DNA of 64,000 bases from CAZTTG01 sp964615935 (GTDB taxonomy: Bacteria > Planctomycetota > UBA1135 > GCA-002686595): positions 62,001-126,000 of the forward strand of contig CAZTTG010000002.1 in assembly GCA_964615935.1 (NCBI GenBank), read 5' to 3'. This document shows, one piece after another, positions 8,079-17,173 of the stretch; positions within the stretch are counted from its first letter, which is position 1, and the number at the start of each line of letters is the position of its first letter. Both the position numbers and the translations under genes were made by a program. Below the pieces are notes generated by a model, which was given only the letters and a program-made list of their open reading frames with translations, ran no database searches and was not told the DNA's origin.

Positions 8079-9920
8079 ATGACGAGCGAGACCGCGGCCT
8101 TCCTCTCGATGCTGCTGGTGGCCTGGGTGTCGGGGACGGCCGCCGTCCAGGCCCAGGCGCCGATCCTGCGCGACGGCATCCCCGCCGAGGAGCACGAGCG
8201 CATCCAGGCGGCCGTGCCCGAGCGGGCCCGGGTCGCACCGGAGAAGCCCCGCCGGCTGCTGGTCTTCTCCCGCTCCTGGGGCTACGCCCACAGCGCCATC
8301 CCCTACGGGAGGGTCGCCATCGAGGCCATGGCGCGCCGGACCGGCGCCTTCGAGGCGGTCCTGACCGACGACCTCGAGCTCTTCGAGAAGGAGAGCCTCT
8401 CCGGCTTCGACGCGATCGTCTTCAACAACACCAACAACGAGATCTTCCTGCCCCAGGACCTCGCCGCCCTGAGCGAGGAGGAGCTCCGCCTCGCCGAGGA
8501 GACCGACGCGCGCCTCAAGAAGAACCTGGTCGAGTACCTGAAGGGCGGCGGCGGCCTGGCGGTGCTCCACGCGGGCGTGGCCAGCTTCCGCAAGTGGCCC
8601 GAGTTCGGCGAGCTGATGGGCGCGCGCTTCGAGAACCACCCCTGGAACGCGGGATCCAAGGTCACCCTGAAGGTCGAAGAGCCCGACCACCCCCTGGCGG
8701 CGGCCTTCGGGGGCGAATCGAGCTTCACCATCTCCGACGAGATCTACCAGCTCGCGGATCCCTTCTCGCGCGAGACGGCGCGGGTGCTGCTCAGCGTGGA
8801 CCTCGAGCGAACCGAGGTCACGCCCGGCCAGCGCTCGGCCTTCCGCCGCCAGGACGGGGACTTCCCCATCACCTACGTCAAGGGCTACGGCGAGGGGCGC
8901 GTCTTCTACTGCGCCCTGGGCCACCAGCACGACCTCTTCTGGAACCCGGTCGTGCTGCAGCACTACCTGGACGGGATCCAGTTCGCCCTGGGGGACCTCG
9001 ATGCCGACATGACGCCGAGCGCGGACCCCGCGCTCTCATGGAGCCAGTCCGTGGACGGCATCGCCCTACGATGTGGCGACGAAGAGGTCTGGCGTCTGAA
9101 TCTCGATCGCGAGCGGGGGAAGGCCTACTTCCACCCGATCGCCCTGCTCGACGGCACCCCCCTGACCTGGCTCAGCCCGCCCGACCACGTGTGGCACCGC
9201 GCGCTGTGGTTCTCCTGGAAGCTCATCGACGGGGTCAACTACTGGGAGGACGGTCCCGACATGGGCCTGACCGAGCTCGTCTCGGTGCGGGAGCGCCTCT
9301 CTCCGGACCACTCGGCAGGGGTCGAGCTCGAGGTGGAATGGCACCCGCAGGGGGAGCCGCCGGTTCTGCGCGAGAAGCGCGAGCTCGCCGTCAGCGCCCC
9401 GGACGCCGAGGGCCGCTACGCCATCGACTGGCGCGCGACCTTCACCGCTCTCGGGAAGGACCGTGTCCTGGACCGCACGCCGCCCCCGGGCGAGCCCGGC
9501 GGGGTGGGCCACGGCGGCTACGCCGGCATGTCGGTCCGCCTGGCGAAGGAGACCCGCGACTGGCGCATCTTCGACAGCGAGGGACGCAGCGCCATGGAGT
9601 GCCACCGCCAGGGCGCGCGCTGGATCGCCGGCGACCTCGTCCACACGGGCTCGGGCGTCGAGGCCGGCATCGCCATCCTCGACCACCCCGAGAACCCCCG
9701 CCACCCGGCGCCCTCCTTCATCGTGCTCACGGAGGCCATGCCCTTCGTGTACTACAGCCCGGCCCTGCTCTTCGACGCGCCCCTCACCCTGCCCGCGGGC
9801 GAGTCGATCACCCTTCGCTATCGCGTGCTGGTACAGCCCGGCCGCTTCGATCGCGAGTGGCTGGACGAGCGGTGGGAGGCCTTCGCCGGGGCGGAAGGGG
9901 CCGATCAGGGGGAGCGCTGA
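8079..9920 (+). CDS. Exported ThuA-domain / DUF6807 (PmoA-like) fusion protein
   Basis: A 613-residue protein with a signal peptide ending near residue 27 (GTAAVQAQA). Residues of about 45-310 form a ThuA-like domain: LLVFSRSWGYAHSAIP, FDAIVFNNTNNE, GGGGLAVLHAG and FYCALGHQHDLFWNP. The remainder, from about 320, is a beta-sandwich DUF6807/PmoA-type domain (ALRCGDEEVWRLNL, PDHVWHRALWFSWKLIDG, GHGGYAGMSVRL). Such proteins occur in sugar-degradation loci of planctomycetes and relatives, but neither domain has a well-established activity. I start at ATG 8079 because the longer frame has no signal peptide. It follows the sugar kinase by 10 bases and may share its mRNA. Its 3' end overlaps the convergent membrane-protein gene by 16 bases. 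Confidence 0.78.
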   Translation: MTSETAAFLSMLLVAWVSGTAAVQAQAPILRDGIPAEEHERIQAAVPERARVAPEKPRRLLVFSRSWGYAHSAIPYGRVAIEAMARRTGAFEAVLTDDLELFEKESLSGFDAIVFNNTNNEIFLPQDLAALSEEELRLAEETDARLKKNLVEYLKGGGGLAVLHAGVASFRKWPEFGELMGARFENHPWNAGSKVTLKVEEPDHPLAAAFGGESSFTISDEIYQLADPFSRETARVLLSVDLERTEVTPGQRSAFRRQDGDFPITYVKGYGEGRVFYCALGHQHDLFWNPVVLQHYLDGIQFALGDLDADMTPSADPALSWSQSVDGIALRCGDEEVWRLNLDRERGKAYFHPIALLDGTPLTWLSPPDHVWHRALWFSWKLIDGVNYWEDGPDMGLTELVSVRERLSPDHSAGVELEVEWHPQGEPPVLREKRELAVSAPDAEGRYAIDWRATFTALGKDRVLDRTPPPGEPGGVGHGGYAGMSVRLAKETRDWRIFDSEGRSAMECHRQGARWIAGDLVHTGSGVEAGIAILDHPENPRHPAPSFIVLTEAMPFVYYSPALLFDAPLTLPAGESITLRYRVLVQPGRFDREWLDERWEAFAGAEGADQGER

Positions 9921-10402
9921 TCCCCTCCGCCGCGGCCCTCGGGATCCTCTGAGGCCGAGCGGAGCCCGGGCGGGGGAGCCGAGTGCGCGGATCGGGCCCG
10001 CTGGAACACCTTCGCGGTGGAGGGCGAGAGCAGGTAGGCGGCCATCGTTCCCCACATCAGCATGGCGAAGACGCTCCCCGCGTACATGGTGAAGAGGGAG
10101 CGGCCCTGTTCCCGGTCCGCGATGAACCCGACCACCCATAGCGCGATCGATGCCAGGAAGACCAGGCCGGCGACGATCCCGCCGGCCCAGCGGGCCCACT
10201 CCCGGGCCAGGTAGAGGTCCACCACCAGCCAGAGCAGGAAGGCGGCGCCGGCCAGGAGCGCCCACCCGCGGAGGCTCTCGAGGTCGGAGAGGCCCTCGCC
10301 GATCATCGCGGCGGCCGCGAGGGTGAAGGCCACGAGCGGGAACCAGATCGCGGATCGGATGTGCGATCGGGCCAGGCGGGGATGCCTCTCGTGGACGGAC
10401 AT
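9905..10402 (-). CDS. Four-helix membrane protein of unknown function
   Basis: A 165-residue protein with four predicted membrane segments at about 18-37, 46-65, 73-94 and 105-125 and a polar tail. I recognise no family motif. It begins 11 bases after the PLP decarboxylase stop on the same strand and so is probably the last gene of the beta-helix/decarboxylase operon; the final 16 bases overlap the end of the convergent ThuA gene. The C-terminal tail (SAPPPGLRSASEDPEG and beyond) is low-complexity and lies in the overlap zone. A real gene is supported by the hydrophobic pattern and the ATG directly downstream of the decarboxylase; function is unknown. Confidence 0.6.
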   Translation of the reverse strand: MSVHERHPRLARSHIRSAIWFPLVAFTLAAAAMIGEGLSDLESLRGWALLAGAAFLLWLVVDLYLAREWARWAGGIVAGLVFLASIALWVVGFIADREQGRSLFTMYAGSVFAMLMWGTMAAYLLSPSTAKVFQRARSAHSAPPPGLRSASEDPEGRGGGDQRSP

Positions 10403-10413
10403 GGGACGGCGCC

Positions 10414-11847
10414 TCAGAGCGCGGCCGCGGCCTCCCGCAGGAGCTGCCAGGCCCGCTCCACGTGGCGCTCCTCGGTGTGGGTCTGCCCCACGGAGAGGCG
10501 CAGGGTGAAGCGGCCGTCGAGCACGGTGTGGGTCAGGTAGACCTCGCCGCCCGCGTTGAGCTTCTCCAGCAGGCTCCGGTTGAGCCCGTCGCCGCCCACG
10601 TGTCGGAAGCACACCAGGTTCAGGGGCGGCTTCACGGCCAGCTCGAAGTCGGCGGACTCCTCCACCCATCGGGCGAAGCCCTGCGCCAGCTCGACGTGGC
10701 GCCGGACGTGGTGCCGCAGCCCCTCCACCCCGTAGTGGCGGATGACGAACCACAGCTTCAGCGAGCGGAAGCGCCGGCCCAGGGGGATCTGCCAGTCGCG
10801 GTAGTCGATGACCGCGCCCGACTCGGTGGCGCGGTTGCGCAGGTACTCCGGCAGCACGCTCAGGGTGCGGATCAGCGCGGAGCGGTCCGCCACCCAGAAG
10901 CAGTCGCAGTCGAAGTTGGTGAACATCCACTTGTGGGGGTTGAAGCAGTAGCTGTCGGCCAGCTCCAGGCCGTCGTGGATGTGCCGAAGCTCGGGGCACA
11001 GGGCGGCCGTGCCCGACATGGCCCCGTCCACGTGGAGCCAGAGCCCCTGCTCCCGACAGATGCGCCCGATCGCGGGCAGCGGATCCATGGCGGTGGAGGA
11101 GGTGGTCCCGACCGTGGCGCAGACGAAGGCCGGGATCCGGCCGTCCCGGCGGTCCCGCTCGATGGCCGCGAGCAGGGACTCGGGCCTCATGGCGAAGCTC
11201 TCGTCCACCTCGATCAGCCGCAGGCTCTCGCGCCCCAGCCCGGCGATGCGGGCCGCCTTCTCGAGGGAGGAGTGCACCTGCTCGGAGGCGTAGGCCACCA
11301 GGCGCCCGTCGCAGCCGCGCCGGTCGCTCTCGAAGCCGGTGGCGCGCTCGCGGGCCGCCAGCAGGGCGCACAGCGTCGCGCTCGAGGCGCTGTCCTGGAT
11401 GACGCCTCCCCCGGCGCCGTCGGACCGGAATCTCCCCGGCAAGCCCAGCAGGTCCACCAGCCAGTCGAGCACGTGGGTCTCCAGCTCGGTGCAGGCCGGG
11501 CTGGTGGTCCACATCATCCCCTGCACCTCCAGGCCCGCCGAGAGCAGCTCGCCCAGGATGGAGGGCCCCGAGGCGTTGCAGGGGAAGAAGGCGAAGAAGC
11601 CCGGCGACTGCCAGTGCGTGACGCCGGGCAGGATGAGCCGGTCCACGTCCTCGAGCATCCGCTCGAAGGGCTCGCCGCGCTGGGGGGGATCGGCGGGGAG
11701 GGATTCGCGGATCTGGCCCGGCTCGACCGGGGAGAGGACCGGCAGGGACTCGACCCGCTCCATGTAGTCGGCGATCCAGTCCACCAGCGCCCGGCCGTGG
11801 CGCCGGAACTCCTCCGGGCTCATGTGGAAGCTCGTCTCGTCGGACAT
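10414..11847 (-). CDS. PLP-dependent group II amino acid decarboxylase (aromatic-L-amino-acid decarboxylase-like)
   Basis: Decarboxylates an L-amino acid to an amine, with pyridoxal phosphate on K306 in CFNPHKWMFTNFDCD. The 477-residue length, N-terminal HMSPEEFRRHGRALVDWIADY and TSPACTELETHVLDWL are typical of the aromatic amino acid decarboxylase family. The usual HVDAA cofactor motif reads HVDGAMSG here. ATG 11847 is preceded by AAGGAGGT three bases away, one of the clearest ribosome binding sites in the window, whereas the longer start at 11868 would bury it. It sits 14 bases after the beta-helix protein and 11 bases before a membrane protein. The substrate (Tyr, Trp, Phe, DOPA or Glu) cannot be decided. 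Confidence 0.85.
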   Translation of the reverse strand: MSDETSFHMSPEEFRRHGRALVDWIADYMERVESLPVLSPVEPGQIRESLPADPPQRGEPFERMLEDVDRLILPGVTHWQSPGFFAFFPCNASGPSILGELLSAGLEVQGMMWTTSPACTELETHVLDWLVDLLGLPGRFRSDGAGGGVIQDSASSATLCALLAARERATGFESDRRGCDGRLVAYASEQVHSSLEKAARIAGLGRESLRLIEVDESFAMRPESLLAAIERDRRDGRIPAFVCATVGTTSSTAMDPLPAIGRICREQGLWLHVDGAMSGTAALCPELRHIHDGLELADSYCFNPHKWMFTNFDCDCFWVADRSALIRTLSVLPEYLRNRATESGAVIDYRDWQIPLGRRFRSLKLWFVIRHYGVEGLRHHVRRHVELAQGFARWVEESADFELAVKPPLNLVCFRHVGGDGLNRSLLEKLNAGGEVYLTHTVLDGRFTLRLSVGQTHTEERHVERAWQLLREAAAAL

Positions 11848-11861
11848 CCGACCTCCTTCTC

Positions 11862-14054
11862 CTACCACTTCACGCGGCTCACGCGGCTCTGCTCGTCGGC
11901 CCCCATGTCCACGATGGCCGCGGGCGGGGGGAAGCCCGAGAGCCAGCCCCGCGGGAGGATACGCGGCTCCCCGTCCAGGTCCTCCTCGGACAGGTGGGAA
12001 ACCCCGTTGTCACCGGCGTCGATGCAGGGCGAGTGTGGGCTCAGGTGGAGGTCGCCCCCCGCCGGGTCCACGAAGTGGGGATCCGCGTCGATCATGCCCG
12101 CGCCCCAGGAGAGGGTGCAGCCGGGCTCCACCCGCACGCCGGCCAATCCCCCCTCCACGTCGGAGGAGGCGATCGAGAGGGTGGAGGGATCGCGCGGGTC
12201 CCCGATCCAGATCTCGTCGCCGACGCCGGCGGAGTCGCCCCACAGGACGAGGTTGGCCGCGTCGACCCGCGCGCCCGAGGCGGCGCAGATCGCGCCGCCC
12301 GCGGCATCGGCCGCGTTGTCCGAGAAGCTCAGGTTGGTCAGGTAGGTCGTGCCCGAGCCTCCCTCGACGCAGACCCCGCCGCCGAGATCCGCGGCATTGT
12401 CGACGAGGAAGCAACTCGTCACCACGGCCGTCGAGCCGGGCCGGCCCGAGTCCGCGAGGTGGATCCCCCCGCCCGCGCGCAGGGCCCGGTTCCCCCGGAT
12501 CAGGCAGCCGGAGATCGTCGGGGTGGCGCTCCCGGCCGAGATCCCGCCGCCGTCCTCGGCCAGGCCGTTCTCGATCGTGAATCCGACCAGCCGGCAGGCC
12601 TCGGTCTCCTCCCCGGAGAAGCGCACCGCGGGGCCGACGCCTCCCCCGTCGATGACCGTGCCGCGGACCGCCCACCAGCTCGCGGGCTCGGCGCTGCGCA
12701 GGAGGACGTCGCGCCCGTCGAACTGCAGGTTCTCCCGGTAGCGGCCCGGCGCCACCCGGATCACGGCCCCGGCGAGCGCGGCGTCCAGCCCCTGCTGGAT
12801 CCGGGTGTAGGCGTCGGCCCAGCTGGTGCCGTCCTCGGCTCCCGTGGCGTTCCGATCGACGTGGATGGCCGCGAGCGGGCTGGCGCTGACGGCGTCGGCG
12901 ATGGGGCCGAAGCCCTCCCAGCCGGCCGAGGTGGCTCCGTACAGCGCGTAGCAGCCGTAGGCCGCGTCCAGCTCGGTGCCGCTGTAGGCGTTGGCGACGA
13001 CCCGCACCCGATCGAGGTCGATCGCGCAGTTGCGCCACAGGAGGTCCCGCTTCTGCGAGGGCGCGCCGGCCGCGAGGATGGCCCCCTCGGCCGCCGTCAG
13101 CAGGTGGTGCCGGTTGGGGGGATCGAATCCGTAGTGGTGGAAGGCGATGGCCTTGCGGTTCCAGGGGGCGAAGGGCTCCAGGTAGGTGAAGGAGCTCTCG
13201 GCGATGAGGAAGCGGGTGGGGAAGTACTCGTCGCCCGGATTCACGTCGCTGAACAGCGGCATGGAGACGAAGACGCAGGACACCGGCTTGGCGGGAGGCC
13301 AGGTGCTGGTGGAGAGGAAGGTGCAGCCCTTCACCACCCCGAGGTCGGTGAGATCGCGGAAGCGCACGTAGTCGCCGGAGCAGTCCTCGAAGTGGCAGTC
13401 GATGACGTTGATGTGATGCGCCCCGCCGGTGTGGTACATCATGTGCGCGTGGGCGTCGGGCCCAACCCGGACGAAAGTGCAGCGGCGATAGGTGACGTGG
13501 TGCGCGTTGGGGTAGGCCACGCCGGTCGCCCCCAAGGTGACGTTGGGCAGGTCGACGAAGCTGCAGTCCTCCACCAGGATGTCCCGCGTCTCGGGGCCCG
13601 TGGGGCTCCAGGAGCGGATGATCATGGCGTACTGCATGGTCCCGGGGCCGGTGAAGTGGATGCGCCGCACGGTGATGTTGCGCGAGCGCCGCAGGTGCAG
13701 GCCGGAGCGGGTGTCGGTCTCCACGTGGAAGACGGCTCCAGCCGCCGTGGCCCCCTCCAGCAAGAGGCGGTTCTCCTCGTCGCCCCAATCGACCAGCGTC
13801 AGGCTGCCCTGGTCGTAGGTGCCGTCGAGGAAGACCACCCGCGCCGGAGCGGCCGCCAGTGCGGTGCGGATCTCCGTCAGGACGCCGCCATCCAGGTAGA
13901 AAGCCGCGTTCGCCGGGCTGCTGCCGCCGCCGTTCCCGCCGGCGGCGGGAGCGACGTACCAGGTGGCCAGGCCGGAGGGTTGCGCCGAGAGTCCAGGGGA
14001 GGGCAGGCAGCCGATCAGGGTCGCTGCCAGCGCCAGCTTCGTCATCGCATTCAT
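11862..14054 (-). CDS. Secreted right-handed beta-helix protein with choice-of-anchor Q C-terminus
   Basis: A 730-residue exported protein with a signal peptide ending around AQPS near residue 24. The first two thirds carry parallel beta-helix coils with repeated short strands (ITVRRIHFTGPG, HINVIDCHFEDCSGDY), followed by a second polymorphic-outer-membrane-type set (GGGISAGSATPTISGCLI, AGGGIHLADSG). The end, SPCIDAGDNG...IVDMGADEQ, matches the choice-of-anchor Q ending common in planctomycetal surface proteins. It may bind or cleave a polysaccharide, but no catalytic motif is recognised. It heads an operon with a PLP decarboxylase. A TACAAT hexamer lies 29 bases upstream of the ATG. Confidence 0.75.
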   Translation of the reverse strand: MNAMTKLALAATLIGCLPSPGLSAQPSGLATWYVAPAAGGNGGGSSPANAAFYLDGGVLTEIRTALAAAPARVVFLDGTYDQGSLTLVDWGDEENRLLLEGATAAGAVFHVETDTRSGLHLRRSRNITVRRIHFTGPGTMQYAMIIRSWSPTGPETRDILVEDCSFVDLPNVTLGATGVAYPNAHHVTYRRCTFVRVGPDAHAHMMYHTGGAHHINVIDCHFEDCSGDYVRFRDLTDLGVVKGCTFLSTSTWPPAKPVSCVFVSMPLFSDVNPGDEYFPTRFLIAESSFTYLEPFAPWNRKAIAFHHYGFDPPNRHHLLTAAEGAILAAGAPSQKRDLLWRNCAIDLDRVRVVANAYSGTELDAAYGCYALYGATSAGWEGFGPIADAVSASPLAAIHVDRNATGAEDGTSWADAYTRIQQGLDAALAGAVIRVAPGRYRENLQFDGRDVLLRSAEPASWWAVRGTVIDGGGVGPAVRFSGEETEACRLVGFTIENGLAEDGGGISAGSATPTISGCLIRGNRALRAGGGIHLADSGRPGSTAVVTSCFLVDNAADLGGGVCVEGGSGTTYLTNLSFSDNAADAAGGAICAASGARVDAANLVLWGDSAGVGDEIWIGDPRDPSTLSIASSDVEGGLAGVRVEPGCTLSWGAGMIDADPHFVDPAGGDLHLSPHSPCIDAGDNGVSHLSEEDLDGEPRILPRGWLSGFPPPAAIVDMGADEQSRVSRVKW

Positions 14055-14083
14055 GACTCGCTCCCGCGAGGGGCCTCGTTCGC

Positions 14084-14089
14084 ATTGTA
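14084..14089 (-). promoter_or_regulatory. Candidate -10 box TACAAT for the beta-helix operon
   Basis: TACAAT on minus, 29 bases before ATG 14054, in the 118-base divergent gap with the Tat lipoprotein gene. No clear -35 is seen. Confidence 0.4.
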
Positions 14090-14172
14090 GCCCGAAGACG
14101 AGTACGCTGCCCTCGAACCCGGACCTCGGCTCGGAACGGGCCGAGGACGCTCTCTCCCGGAAGGAGCCCATC

Positions 14173-15648
14173 ATGTCCCTCGCCCGCTGTGCCGCGAAGT
14201 GCGCGGCAGCCTCCAGCATCGATCGACGGAGCTTCCTGGCGGCCTCCGGATGCCTGGCCGGATCGGCCCTCTTCGGCGGCTGCGCCAGCCCCTCGCCCGG
14301 GGCGCCGATCGCGCCCGTCCGGCAGCACGGACCCGCCTCCCGCTGCCGCTCCCGGGTCCACGTCGCCTTCGTGCGCCGCAACGAGCCGTATGGCATGTGG
14401 TGGCCGGGCGCGGTGTACGACGGCGAGGCCGCCCGCCGGATGTACGACGAGCGGATCCGCGAGACCGCGGCGACGATGAACATGGCCCTCGCCATCCGGC
14501 CCGAGCCCATCCACTCCCCGGCCGAGGCCGACGAGTGGATCGCCCGGGCGACGGCCGACCGCTCCGACGGCCTGATGGTGGTCCTGCTGGATCGCCAGGA
14601 GCACGCCTGGCCCACGGCGCACAAGGCCGCCGACTGCGGGATCCCGACCGTGGTCTTCTCGCCGGTGGGGTCCTCCTTCACCACCAACACGGTCAAGCTG
14701 GCCGGCCGGACCGGCACGGTGATCTACGCGACCGACGACTTCGCCCAGCCGGCCTACGGGCTGAAGATGATCCACGCCCGCGCGAAGATGCGCGCCACCC
14801 GCTGCGTGGTGCTGAAGGGGAGCGAGCGCCGCGAGGCCGAGCTGGCGGACCTCGGCATCCGGCTGCGCACCGTGCCGGCGGCGCGCTTCCTCGAGCTCTA
14901 CGACGCGACGCCGGAGACCGAGGAGATCCGCGCCCTGGCCCGGGACTTCATGGATCGCGCCCTGGAGTTGCGCGGCGCGAGCCGCGAGGACGTCCTCTGC
15001 GGCGCCCGGGCCTACGTCGTCGCCCGCCGGATCCTGGAGGAGGAGGAGGGCGACGCCATCACCATGGACTGCCTGGGGGCCATCGGCGGGAAGAACGCCC
15101 ACCAGAGCCTCCCCTGCCTGGCCTGGTCCCGCATGAACGACGAGGCGGTCCCGGCCGCCTGCGAGGCCGACCTGGGGGCGGTGGCCTCGCACGTGATGGT
15201 GCAGTACCTCTTCGACCGGCCGGGCTTCCAGCAGGACCCGGTGGCCGAGACCGCCCGCAAGGGGATCATCGGCGCGCACTGCTCCTGCCCCACGCGACTC
15301 GACGGCTTCGATCGGCCCTCCGAGCCCTTCATCATCCGCCACCACCACGCCGAGCGCGACGCCACCGCCATGCCGATCTGGCGGAAGGACCAGCCGGTGA
15401 CCAGCCTGGACGTGCTGCCCGGCGGGGGCGGAGAGCCCTCGAAGATGATCATCTCCTCGGGCCGCGTGCTCGAGAACGTGAAGGTGCCGCCCGCGGGGGG
15501 CTGCGTGGTGTCGGTGATGGTCGAGTTCGACGGGGTGGAGGACGTCCTGACCTACCCGGGCTTCCACCAGGTCTTCTTCTACGGGGACTTCCGCGACCAG
15601 CTGGCCGACTTCTGCCAGTTGCACGGATTCGAGGCCCAGGTCGTCTAG
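14173..15648 (+). CDS. Tat-exported lipoprotein resembling L-fucose/L-arabinose isomerase-like family
   Basis: A 491-residue protein with a twin-arginine signal (R18-R19 in DRRSFLA) that ends in a lipobox (LFGGC, Cys37), so it is predicted to be folded in the cytoplasm, exported and lipid-anchored. The mature part resembles the sugar-isomerase-like family: MTMDCLGAIGGKNAHQ..., CLAWSRMNDEAVPAACEAD and a late HHHAERD stretch with potential metal ligands. Isomerases are normally cytoplasmic, so a Tat-lipoprotein version is odd, and it may be a binding or catalytic relative rather than a true isomerase. ATG 14173 is chosen for AAGGAG six bases upstream. The gene is divergent from the beta-helix operon. 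Confidence 0.6.
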   Translation: MSLARCAAKCAAASSIDRRSFLAASGCLAGSALFGGCASPSPGAPIAPVRQHGPASRCRSRVHVAFVRRNEPYGMWWPGAVYDGEAARRMYDERIRETAATMNMALAIRPEPIHSPAEADEWIARATADRSDGLMVVLLDRQEHAWPTAHKAADCGIPTVVFSPVGSSFTTNTVKLAGRTGTVIYATDDFAQPAYGLKMIHARAKMRATRCVVLKGSERREAELADLGIRLRTVPAARFLELYDATPETEEIRALARDFMDRALELRGASREDVLCGARAYVVARRILEEEEGDAITMDCLGAIGGKNAHQSLPCLAWSRMNDEAVPAACEADLGAVASHVMVQYLFDRPGFQQDPVAETARKGIIGAHCSCPTRLDGFDRPSEPFIIRHHHAERDATAMPIWRKDQPVTSLDVLPGGGGEPSKMIISSGRVLENVKVPPAGGCVVSVMVEFDGVEDVLTYPGFHQVFFYGDFRDQLADFCQLHGFEAQVV

Positions 15649-15668
15649 GGGCGCCGCCCGGTCGCCCC
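15648..15668. terminator. Hairpin between convergent genes
   Basis: GGGGCG at 15648-15653 pairs with CGCCCC at 15663-15668 (nine-base loop), exactly between the stops at 15648 (plus) and 15671 (minus). There is no T-run, as is common in very GC-rich genomes. It could serve both directions. Confidence 0.4.
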
Positions 15669-15670
15669 GC

Positions 15671-17167
15671 TCACCGGCCTCCGTTCCCGCCGAACACCTG
15701 GACCTCGGTCAGGCGGCTGAAGCTGGCGAACACGAAGTCCTTGCAGCCGCTGGTCACGATCCTCACGTGGCGCGCCCGGCGCGGGGGAAACTCGTGGACC
15801 ACGAAGCTGGCCTCTCCTCGGGATCCCTTCCCCGCCTCACCCACCGGCTCGAAGTGCTCGCCGTCCTCCGAGACCTCGACTCGGTACTCCTCGTAGCTCC
15901 CGCCCACCGCCGTCTCGTGGACGATGATCCTCTCGATTACGGCCACGGCCGCCAGCTCGATCGATATCTCGAGCGGCCGGGGCAGGGTCGGGTAGCCGAG
16001 GAAGTGATCGAGGCGGTCGGTCAGCCCGTTGGTCAGCCGCTCGGGGCCGAAGGGGGGCTGGGTGGAGCCGGTCGAGACACCGACCGGCCGGCCGAAGGCC
16101 AGGTTTCCCTTCGGCGTGACCTCGGCGGCCACCGGCAGGGGCACGTCGGGGATTCCCGCCATGCTCCTGAGCCTGGCCATCGCCGGGCCGTTTCTCCGCT
16201 GGAACGACGAGAAGTCCCTCTCTCCCTCTCGGTTCCAGGCCGCGGACGCCACCGCGGACAGCCTCGGCAGGCAGAGCGGCATCAGGTTCTCTTCACGCCC
16301 CTCCCACCAGGGCATGCAGAAGCCCAGGATGCCGGTGGCCGACTCGGTTCGGTGTGGATTGGCGAAGGTCGGGAAGCCGGGATTCACGTGGGCGAAGGCC
16401 CTGAGGTCCCACTCGTAGCACCGCCGGACCTCCACCGCGGTGAACATCGTCCTGGGGTAGTGGTCCACGATGTAGAGCGGATCCCAGGACGCGTTCACCA
16501 CCCGATAGCCCGCCTCCAGCATGTCCTGTGCGGGGAAGTTGACCGTCCTCCAGTTGAGGTGGATGACGTCCTCGTCCACCTTGTTGTCGCCTTCTCCCAG
16601 GCGCGGACCCTCCCACACGACGGTCTGCTTGTGGAGCGTCCCGAGGAAGCGATTCAGGTGGTTGATGAGATCTCGCTGGAGATCCTCCGGAACCCCGTAG
16701 GCCTCGTCTCCGCCGATGTGCACGTAGGGCGTCGCCTGGAACACGGAGCTCAGCTCCGCGAGCAACTCCTCGATTCCCCTGCGGGCCTCGGGCTTTTGCG
16801 CCAGCTCCTCGGTGGTGTTCCCGAAGACCTCGGGGTACTCCCTCCTGAGGATGGTCGAATGCCCCGGGACCTCGAGCTCGGGGATGATCATCACCCCGCG
16901 CGCCTGGCTGTAGGCCTCTAGCTCCACGAAGTCCTCCCAGCTCCAGCCGGCGTTCGCGCTCTCGAGCTTCGGGAAGACCCTCGACGGCCAGGAGAACATC
17001 TGGTCGTCCCCGAGGTGGAGCTGCAGGTAGTTCACCTTGTAGAACCAGCACATGTCCACCACCTGACGGAGCGCCTTAGGACCGTGGGGATTCCTCCCCA
17101 TGTCCACCAGGAAGCTGCGATAGGAGCAGTCCGGACCATCGCTGATCTCGGTGACCGGCCAGCCCAC
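15671..17167 (-). CDS. GH20 beta-N-acetylhexosaminidase, 3' part after in-frame TAG (catalytic and F5/8C domains)
   Basis: This is the catalytic part of a GH20 enzyme whose 5' part lies at 17171-17578 in the same reading frame, separated by one TAG codon. The segment opens at the usual GH20 domain boundary (EISDGPDCSYRSFLVD), contains EVPGHS and the catalytic Asp-Glu pair in YVHIGGDEAYG (D154-E155 of this part), and ends with a discoidin/F5-8 type C carbohydrate-binding domain from about residue 355. The apparent GTG start at 17167 is simply the second codon after the TAG and has no ribosome binding site. Without readthrough, the catalytic domain would not be exported or properly made. Sequencing error, nonsense mutation or readthrough remain open. 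Confidence 0.8.
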   Translation of the reverse strand: MGWPVTEISDGPDCSYRSFLVDMGRNPHGPKALRQVVDMCWFYKVNYLQLHLGDDQMFSWPSRVFPKLESANAGWSWEDFVELEAYSQARGVMIIPELEVPGHSTILRREYPEVFGNTTEELAQKPEARRGIEELLAELSSVFQATPYVHIGGDEAYGVPEDLQRDLINHLNRFLGTLHKQTVVWEGPRLGEGDNKVDEDVIHLNWRTVNFPAQDMLEAGYRVVNASWDPLYIVDHYPRTMFTAVEVRRCYEWDLRAFAHVNPGFPTFANPHRTESATGILGFCMPWWEGREENLMPLCLPRLSAVASAAWNREGERDFSSFQRRNGPAMARLRSMAGIPDVPLPVAAEVTPKGNLAFGRPVGVSTGSTQPPFGPERLTNGLTDRLDHFLGYPTLPRPLEISIELAAVAVIERIIVHETAVGGSYEEYRVEVSEDGEHFEPVGEAGKGSRGEASFVVHEFPPRRARHVRIVTSGCKDFVFASFSRLTEVQVFGGNGGR

Positions 17168-17170
17168 ACC

Positions 17171-17173
17171 CTA
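17171..17173 (-). other. In-frame TAG interrupting the GH20 gene
   Basis: The minus strand reads GCC AGC TTC GAC GAT TAG GGT GTG GGC TGG CCG. The frame is unchanged and family similarity continues across the codon, so a single base change accounts for the break. Confidence 0.85.
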
